This document shows positions 17,123 through 20,285 of a stretch of DNA of 20,285 nt, piece by piece (the first letter of the stretch is position 1; each line of letters starts with the position of its first letter). The position numbers and the translations under genes are program-made. Source of the DNA: Selaginella kraussiana (lineage: Eukaryota > Streptophyta > Lycopodiopsida > Selaginellales > Selaginellaceae); assembly GCA_001021135.1 (NCBI GenBank), contig LDJE01105595.1, positions 1-20,285 of the forward strand, given 5' to 3'. The notes below the pieces were generated by a model. That model searched no databases. It saw nothing but the letters and a program-made list of their open reading frames with translations, and had not been told where the DNA came from.

Positions 17123-19004
17123 GTTTTATAACATCTCGTTTAGTTACGTTACGTGTATTGAGTCCGAGTTTGTTCAGCTTCATACCATTCTCGTAGCAGG
17201 CCGAGGTGTTCTGGTATCTGACACTTTAGAAGTGAGGCAAAATGGTCGTCGTAACAATATCAAGAGGAACGTATCAGTTTCCAAGGTATATTTTTCATAT
17301 TCCTATAAAGATTCATATTACGATCGTGTTTTTTCAGGTGAAAACGCTCACTGGTTTCGGATTCCCAGGATGCAAAGGGAGTCTTGGTTTCTCCGGCTGG
17401 ACTTCCGATGCTCTGCGCATCCTTCAAAGGGCTCGGACCAGATGTGCTTCCTCTGACGATATGTGGAACGTCGCACGGGCTATTCGATGGAGTCTCAACC
17501 AGGAAATAGACGCACCTAATAGTAAGATCTCTGCACTATTGAGTTTTAACTTCTTTTTCAGTTGAATTTGTTGTTTTTGATGAAACAACGACGATCGTCA
17601 CTTCCAACAAATGGGTTCCATTCAAGGCGACGTAAGCAAAAGTTTTAGTGGAAATTATTAACACTCCATGTTTTACAGGAAAATTATTGCCTTGGGATCG
17701 GGAACTGAGCGAGCCAACAAGACAATTCAAAAGCGCATGGAAAAAAGACACCCGGGTATTTATCCACAAAGTTCTCAAAGTTTTTTGAAATCTAATGTCA
17801 CTGCAGAACTAGACTGGAAAAAAGAGGCTTCTACGGTACTTAAAGCAGCAGCAGCGGCATGCAAAAAAGAGCCCACTTGCGGTGGAGATTTCCTCCAAAT
17901 CGACTTTGGCGACGTCGACGAGTAAGATCATCAATGGAACTTTAACCAAACCTTGTAACCATGCAGTAAAACCGAGAAGGAGAAAATGGAGTTTTACAAG
18001 AAGCTTTGGGCCAAGATTTCCAGGAAACGCGGGCTTAAAATGGAGCTCGTGAGTACAGAAGAACTTGCAGCTATATTGAAATTGAACTCATAATTTATTG
18101 CAATTTTTGAGCCCTAATTGACTAATTGACGGCTCTATATTTTAATTTAATGTAGGGTAACCTACCCTAATTCATGGCGATCCCTAAAGCGGAGACGAGC
18201 AAGAAGGAACGGGCTCTTCATCGATTGAAATGCGGCGCACAGGGTACGTTCGTGCCTCCGAAGCAGGACCCTGCAAGCAAAGGTGAGTACCCGTACCGTA
18301 GACCCAAGCCAGAGAAGAAGGATCCATACGAGCCGCCTGAACCACCGTGTGCCGCCACGAAGTACGTATTCTCACATTGAAAGTTGTTTCCATAATATTC
18401 CATTCGCAGCCCAAAGTTGGAGGCTCGCGTGATGGAGCTGCTCACGGGGGGAGGTATCATAACTGAGAAGGTGAATGTGTACAGTAAGATCATCTTATCT
18501 GAGCACTGTCAGTATTACTACTTGATCAGGTTCCCGAGGTAGGACTTCCATGCAATTCGTGAACGTAGCTGACGAGGGTTGTTTCATGTCAGGTGGGTGG
18601 ATAACAGGGTGACCGGCGACCCGGTTCACTGGGGTGCTTACCTTCCTCCCAATGCCAATGGTTCTGAGCAAGTCTCGCTCTATTGCGAGTCCCTGACCAG
18701 CAGGAAGTTCGCAGATGGAAAGTATCAGATGCGAGTAATGTGGGAGCGTGATCACAAGCCAAGTCTGTACACCGCCTCTAGTGCATTCCTCGACTGGATT
18801 CACCCTTTCGACATGCGAATGGATAATGAAAGCGACTCGGAGTTGGAGGGACCCTTGGACGATAAGGAGCCTCCAAGGATCTGGGAGAAGAAGAAGGAGG
18901 CCAAGAGGCTTGAGAAATTAAGGAAGCTAGAGGAGGCGGAGGAAAAGAAGCAGCGCCGCAGGCGTAAGAATGGCAAGAAACCAGCAGCAGTTCCTTCTTC
19001 GTAG
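15885..19004 (+). CDS. Unknown protein: acidic duplicated N-terminus, proteasome-beta/HslV-like domain, Lys-rich C-terminus; 16 exons
   Basis: Proposed exons: 15885-15900, 15945-16088, 16144-16231, 16292-16343, 16388-16481, 16535-16803, 16875-16977, 17034-17122, 17178-17285, 17338-17521, 17562-17631, 17679-17921, 17967-18048, 18243-18361, 18410-18538, 18593-19004. All introns are GT-AG, all phases agree, and the product is 733 aa. Residues 1-285 are highly acidic with repeated modules. Residues about 287-485 resemble a proteasome beta/HslV subunit. The remainder is basic and contains a RWVDNRVTGDPVHWGAYLPP block, a DWIHPF motif and a Lys/Arg-rich helical tail with nuclear-localisation-like clusters. 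No signal peptide is seen. The start was chosen because the first intron resembles two later duplicated introns; ATG 15920 without that intron is an alternative. The junction 18048/18243 is the weakest point, and exons 14-16 could be a second gene starting at 18174. A variant donor at 18529 is also possible. I recognise no characterised family for the whole protein. Confidence 0.7.
17178..17921 (+). other. Proteasome beta/HslV-like (Ntn-hydrolase fold) domain, residues about 287-485
   Basis: This stretch of exons 9-12 reads in the order of a proteasome beta or HslV subunit. HTILVAGRGVLVSDT matches the first two strands (TTI...GVIVAAD in active subunits). IKRNVSVSKV matches the conserved Lys-x-Asn/Thr-Val-x-Lys-Val turn. 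GSLGFSGWTSDALRIL matches G-x-x-GG-x-AD-A and the following helix. IEFVVFDETTTIV and ATKIIALGSGTERANKTI match the later strands and the A-x-GSG helix start. VLKAAAAACKKEPTCGGDFL matches the final helix and the conserved SGG (here CGG, 473-475). The position of the catalytic N-terminal Thr is occupied by His287, with Thr288 at position 2, and no propeptide Gly precedes it. Catalysis therefore seems unlikely. The match was made from memory of the family, without an alignment program. Confidence 0.6.
18049..18242 (+). other. Ambiguous splice or gene boundary in the proteasome-like gene
   Basis: The frame ending at 18048 can continue in three ways. (1) A donor GTGAGT at 18049 can pair with the CAG at 18240-18242 and keep one frame into the last exons; this intron (194 nt) is much longer than its neighbours. 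(2) With no splicing the frame reads on for 14 codons (VSTEELAAILKLNS) to a TAA at 18091-18093. (3) The T-rich acceptor ending at TAG 18157 gives a short GNLP ending and a stop. An ATG at 18174 opens a coding-looking stretch (MAIPKAETSKKERALHRLKC) in frame with exon 14, so exons 14-16 could alternatively form a separate 242-aa gene (18174-18361, 18410-18538, 18593-19004). Confidence 0.5.
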
Positions 19005-19020
19005 TTGTGTAAATGTTTTA

Positions 19021-19056
19021 ACAAGTAAACAACATGCCTGCATATTGTTTACTTGT
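19021..19056 (+). repeat. Strong inverted repeat just after the stop codon (3'UTR hairpin)
   Basis: ACAAGTAAACAACATG (19021-19036) and CATATTGTTTACTTGT (19041-19056) pair over 16 bp with a single mismatch and a four-base loop (CCTG). It begins 17 nt after the stop codon, so it would lie in the mRNA 3'UTR. Confidence 0.85.
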
Positions 19057-19150
19057 GTATGAATGGAGCAAAAATTATGACAAAGCGTGGGGCTTAAACT
19101 AAGAACGCTTAGTTAGGGAATTCATTTCAACCAAAGGTTGATCTATGTAT

Positions 19151-19249
19151 GTAGTTTTCACCACATACAGCAGGTCTCCGGACTAAGGTAGCTGCACTTG
19201 CACAAGTTACCAACTTACCACAAGCCACTCGATATCAAACTCCGCTGGG
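19151..19249 (+). repeat. Dispersed repeat, copy B
   Basis: Second copy of the ~97-bp sequence at 1337-1432, same orientation, about 150 bp after the stop codon at 19004. It differs by a few small insertions and deletions, for example a shortened segment after GGTCTC and an added CGATATC-like segment before CAAACTCCGCTGG. Confidence 0.65.
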
Positions 19250-19935
19250 ACATTTGTTAAAGACTAATATTTATTTTGTTTGTTTTCCTCTCTCAATACT
19301 AATTTTGAAAGACATGAAAGGTCAATCACTGATCTCTACTACAGGTCTTTGTAGACTTTCAAAGGTGCCATCGTTTCACGTTTGTACCACCACTAGAAAC
19401 TCAGGAGGAAATTGTAAACCTGGAACCCTCAAATTGGTTTGTGTTAAATATTTAGCAAAAATATATGTATACCCTATGCCGAGAACAGCGTGTCGATTCA
19501 CGGAAAATGTGGAAAGCAAATTCGTACTCTGAATGTTCTCGACCATGGAACCACTAGACTCTAGAATCTCAAGTGCCTCATCAGATGCAACCAGACCTAC
19601 ATTCGGGTTTACATCAGGGATCTCGAAAATTGATGATATCAAGTTATTGAAAAGGTCCCACGGAAGGCCACAAAGATTGCCAAATGTTCTGAAGAAAAAA
19701 ACTTCCAATTTGGAATTTGGAATAGCGAGAGACGGGCGTGGCGGGCAGGCGCTCCTCCATCTTCCCCATGCGATGCTTGCAAACATCCCTTGTACACTGC
19801 TCGTATACGTGAAATTGATGGAAGATCCAACACTCGGACTTGCATCTCGTGCATCATCCCAACAAAAGTTTCATACTCGCAAGTAGGCTTAGGGCCCCTC
19901 CCGGAGGATTTTACTCTCTTGAAGGGTGATATATG

Positions 19936-19941
19936 AATAAA
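19936..19941 (+). terminator. Candidate poly(A) signal, plus strand
   Basis: AATAAA in AT-rich DNA, over 900 bp past the stop codon at 19004. That is too far to be a confident signal for that gene. It could serve an unrecognised plus-strand transcript or be chance. Confidence 0.15.
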
Positions 19942-20285
19942 GGGGAGTAGGCCTGCTGTGATTGATATATGACACCGCGGAAAGTTAATAGAACATGTAT
20001 TGTATTGCTGTACAGGATAATAGAAAGCAAAACCTGCTTGTTTATAGAACTACAGGCATATGTTCTACACATTGCCAATGTCTTTCTCTACACATATTCC
20101 ACCAAACTAAAACTAAAAGTCCATTGAATTTGAAGGACGTGATGGAGCTTGAACCTCGGATGAAACAATGAACATTATAAGAGACGGCGCAAGCTTGACT
20201 TGGTAGATTAAGCTTATCAATTGAGATCAATTGTAGATCCTTTGAGAATGGAAACACCGTTAATGCGGATAAAATGTAAAGACTT

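Larger units (their letters stand above)
19005..20285. other. 3' flank of the proteasome-like gene; no supportable gene
   Basis: It includes the 3'UTR with a hairpin at 19021-19056 and copy B of the dispersed repeat. Two overlapping frames of about 117-136 codons lie at 19533-19886 (plus) and 19376-19786 (minus). Neither matches a family I know, although the minus frame has low-complexity-free, protein-like composition and could be a gene relic. The last 400 bp are AT-rich with no recognisable feature. Confidence 0.4.

Noticed and set aside
17123-17200. Alternative acceptor at TAGCAG 17195-17200 for exon 9 of the proteasome-like gene
   Set aside because: In the required phase it meets a stop within about ten codons, whereas the CAG at 17175-17177 keeps the frame open and gives the proteasome-like start.
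18484-18529. Possible 46-nt intron starting GTAAGATC within exon 15
   Set aside because: Removing it leaves a nine-base exon and the wrong phase for the last exon. Reading through gives an open frame (SEHCQYYYLIR) that joins smoothly to WVDNRVTG.
1-20285. tRNA or rRNA genes, CRISPR arrays, intact transposons or retroelements
   Set aside because: I looked for tRNA-like T-arms, regularly spaced repeats, transposase or reverse-transcriptase motifs and long terminal repeats. I found none.

Overview
The window looks like nuclear DNA from a land plant with very small introns, most likely a lycophyte such as Selaginella. This is an inference from three things. The coding content is typical of embryophytes: a PLS-type PPR protein, an NF-YA factor, a plasma-membrane H+-ATPase ending in the 14-3-3-binding YTV tail, and a relic of a nepenthesin-type protease. 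Most of the GT-AG introns I could place are only about 40-75 nt. The genes are packed closely.

Layout. Positions 1-2192 are gene-poor. They hold a decayed aspartic-protease fragment (minus strand, 21-425), one copy of a ~97-bp dispersed repeat and a perfect 26-bp palindrome. An intronless 871-aa PPR gene lies on the minus strand (2327-4942). It is divergent from a five-exon NF-YA gene on the plus strand (5392-6878), and the two share a 449-bp, partly GC-rich upstream region with telo-box-like motifs. Positions 6879-9650 have no gene I can support, only short repeats and TTGAC boxes. A 20-exon plasma-membrane H+-ATPase gene (9891-14675, 950 aa) follows. All its exon phases close, and all catalytic and regulatory motifs are present. 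Several of its introns carry telomere-like repeats.

After a 1.2-kb spacer comes a 16-exon gene (15885-19004, 733 aa in the single-gene model). Its product has an acidic N-terminus built from duplicated exon modules, a central region that closely resembles the proteasome beta/HslV Ntn-hydrolase fold with the catalytic threonine apparently replaced, and a lysine-rich C-terminus. I know of no described plant protein with this arrangement, and it is the most interesting object here. One junction (18049-18242) is uncertain, and the last three exons could be a separate gene. The final 1.3 kb holds a 3'UTR hairpin, the second copy of the dispersed repeat and unrecognised short ORFs.

The genes do not form one pathway. 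They cover organelle RNA processing (PPR), CCAAT-box transcription (NF-YA), plasma-membrane energisation (H+-ATPase) and an unknown, probably non-catalytic, proteasome-fold protein. All exon models come from reading splice sites, frame closure and family conservation. No alignment or transcript data were available.
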